From Spisula solida (taxonomy: Eukaryota > Mollusca > Bivalvia > Venerida > Mactridae): a DNA stretch of 64,000 nucleotides. The translations under genes were made by a program, and so were the position numbers. Positions 62,304 to 64,000 of the stretch are shown here, piece after piece. Under the pieces are notes generated by a model. It did not search any database, was not told the origin of the DNA, and was given only the letters and a program-made list of their open reading frames with translations. The DNA lies in NCBI GenBank assembly GCA_947247005.1, contig OX365948.1, positions 9,909,455-9,973,454 on the forward strand, in the 5' to 3' direction. How positions within the stretch are numbered: the stretch's first letter is position 1; each line of letters opens with the position of its first letter.

Positions 62304-62457
62304 CCATTGTTTTGAGATCAGTTTCGGATAGTGGATTGTACCAGTTGATAGCTGTAGTACGTCCAATGGTACAACATGCCATAGGGTTGATAGTATTACC
62401 ATTGACACGACTTTCTCTGTTTCCTCCAAGTCCTTCATCGTCTCTCTCTATCTTAAT
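62304..62457 (-). CDS. SOD-like protein, exon with C-terminal end of the SOD fold
   Basis: The exon runs from the acceptor 'GTCATCTTCAG' (phase 0) to the donor GTAAGTTGTC (phase 1), 154 nt. Its start 'IKIERDDEGLGGNRES' aligns without gaps to the segment after strand 7 of Cu/Zn SOD. The copper-ligand His of the family (human His120) is Lys here. Further on 'NPMACCTIG' aligns with the conserved 'SRLACGVIG': the disulfide Cys is kept but the active-site Arg (human Arg143) is Pro. Both changes predict loss of dismutase activity. Confidence 0.85.
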
Positions 62458-62959
62458 CTGAAGATGACACAAGAAATGTTAATTTCTGAAGATGACACAC
62501 GGAATATAAATGCTATTTTCTGCCGAAAGATGACACAGGTAATGATAATGCTATTTACATTGTATATTATACCATAATCTCCATCGACATAACGCCACGT
62601 GCGTGTTTACTAGATAGCATCATACTTGGGTCATTTGTCATAACACTTTCGAATAGCTCACCGCTGAAGGCAGGTAACACAATGTACATATATGTGGTTA
62701 ACTCTAGTTGCTGATACTGTATCAAAATAAAAGTATACCCTCCCCCGAATCTTAATTATTACGGCTCTACACACCCAATATCATATGGCGTGCATTGTTT
62801 CATTTTATAAAGGAAGACAACTCATACAGCGAGAAATCCAAACTCCTAACAGAGGTTACTCCCCTTGAAATTATAATAACAAGTGAAGTGAAGTAAAGGA
62901 GGTAAATATTGCTAACCCGAGCCTCTATACCCAGACACGTCGCTCAGCTGTATCAGCGG

Positions 62960-63113
62960 CACGTGACATACCATTCCACGGTATAAAAGTCTGAAAAGGG
63001 TCGCATCCAAATAAGGAGGAACCAGTCCTAACCTGGTAATTTCCGGTATTCGAACCTACACACTCATGGTTACCAAATATAACTTTCAACAACTAAGTTA
63101 CCACTAACCATGC
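62960..63113 (-). repeat. SINE-like sequence in SOD-like gene intron
   Basis: In minus reading, 'GGTTAGTGGTAACTTAG' and 'GTAGGTTCGAATACC' resemble A and B boxes of a tRNA head, followed by about 80 bp of unique-looking body. It is on the same strand as the gene. The pairing is too poor for a tRNA. Confidence 0.5.
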
Positions 63114-63153
63114 ATTTGGACTTAATTTCAGAGAGAAGAGAAGCAAAACTTAC

Positions 63154-63277
63154 GACGAAAGATCTCCCAACTGCATTATTGTTTCCTTCCAAGGATATAA
63201 CTTGATCCACAAATTGTGTCGATACAATACCATCAGCTGTTTGACGTATATTTCCCAGATCCCCAACATGTCGCAGG
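63154..63277 (-). CDS. SOD-like protein, exon with zinc-site strand
   Basis: The exon lies between the acceptor 'ACTTGTTAAG' and the donor GTAAGTTTTG. It completes a codon with one base and then reads 41 codons. 'RHVGDLGNI' is the Cu/Zn SOD signature holding two zinc ligands (human His80, Asp83). 'DGIVSTQFVDQVISLEG' and 'GRSFV' follow as in the family. Reading phases on both sides match the neighbouring exons. Confidence 0.93.
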
Positions 63278-63579
63278 CTTAACAAGTAAATATAAACATA
63301 TTTAATATGCACATAATGTCACAATTGAAAGTCGGTATAGTAACAATATACACATAGTTGACAATAACGTAAGAATGGAAAGCGAGTAATGAAGATTTAC
63401 TGAATCATATTTAAGGACCCCGGTGCATCATTAACATCGTCAATTTCCGCGTCACCCCGTGACACCCCGGTGCAATGTAGATTTCCAATAATAGGAACGA
63501 CAACCTGTGAAGGGAGCATGTGTAATATCCCTATTATGTCGTTAAACACTATCAATGGTGTCATATGTTTGGCTGGGGG

Positions 63580-63588
63580 GGGGGGGGT
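63580..63588. repeat. Poly-G run
   Basis: A run of about 13 G residues ends near 63588, in an intron of the SOD-like gene. A common place for sequencing error. Confidence 0.8.
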
Positions 63589-63923
63589 TTACTTCCCGCC
63601 AAGATAGGAAACTGTATGCTAGTCCAACCACCTAATGCCCCCCTACGGTTTGAATTATTTGCATAAAATGGCACTATATTAATGCTGAAAACCCACACTT
63701 ACGGTTTATATCTCATGTAGCATTTAAAAAGAAATCCAGCGAGTTGTCCAAGTATGGCTGGTTACCAGAATGTATGAACGTAAGTAATTGTAAGAGTATG
63801 ACTGTGTTGTGTCTCTCTTCTTCTATACCATCATGACGAAGGATACCATCAAGAAAGGGAGTGATCGGTAGGCCTATAACATGTATAGTTATGTAAAATA
63901 CTATAGTTCAATTTAATACTTAC

Positions 63924-64000
63924 AAAGCGAAATTTCTCTGTGAACCGTGTGGTGTCTGATTTGGGTTAAAATGTGGACCAACTCTAGCACAACCATCGCC
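63924..64000 (-). CDS. SOD-like protein, exon cut by window edge
   Basis: From the right edge to the donor GTAAGTATTA, the frame reads 25 codons plus two bases, matching the one-base start of the next exon. 'GCARVGPHFNP' and 'TPHGS' carry the disulfide Cys and the zinc/bridging His (human His63, His71). The two N-terminal copper-binding histidines and any signal peptide lie beyond the window, so neither copper binding nor secretion is fully shown here. Confidence 0.9.

Overview
This is eukaryotic DNA that is mostly AT-rich, intron-rich and full of repeats. The dispersed-repeat style, the small lineage-specific secreted proteins and the Cu/Zn-SOD-like secreted protein with a Gly-rich tail all suggest a mollusc, most likely a bivalve. 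The repeat clues are the units carrying 'TTTGACCTCTAAGTGTGACC' and 'GGGACCTGGGTCTTGCGC' and the elements ending in 'CGCCTTCGGCGGGGAATAAC'. The species cannot be named from the sequence alone. There is no sign of prokaryotic gene organisation.

Four protein genes can be supported, each through splice sites and reading phase. (1) The last exon of a small secreted 8-cysteine protein lies at 3896-4249 (minus). (2) A second, evidently paralogous 8-cysteine protein has a short first exon ending in ATG at 37446-37448 and a second exon at 39427-39822 (plus). (3) A complete three-exon type II membrane alpha-1,3-fucosyltransferase-like gene (GT10 family, 418 residues as spliced) runs from 48664 down to 44679 (minus). 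(4) The 3' part of a secreted Cu/Zn-superoxide-dismutase-like gene runs from the right edge down to 61010 (minus). It has lost a copper ligand and the active-site arginine, and it ends in about 14 Gly-rich nonapeptide repeats.

Layout: 1-5720 holds the first 8-Cys exon and small repeats. 5721-22850 is a direct tandem duplication of an ~8.5 kb segment with no convincing gene. 23850-32690 is repeat-dominated, with a 38-bp minisatellite, a GAT/GCT triplet tract with 46 pure CTG units, two tRNA-like SINE heads and a 4-kb 25-bp minisatellite with higher-order structure. 32690-44310 holds several inverted-repeat elements, the second 8-Cys gene, a mariner-like miniature element and an array of bivalve-type repeats. 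44679-48664 is the fucosyltransferase gene. 48665-61000 is intergenic with at least five inverted-repeat elements and an odd dispersed 14-mer. 61010-64000 is the SOD-like gene.

No pathway links the genes. Three of the four products are predicted to enter the secretory pathway and one is a Golgi enzyme. Most long open frames here come from repeats and are not listed as genes.
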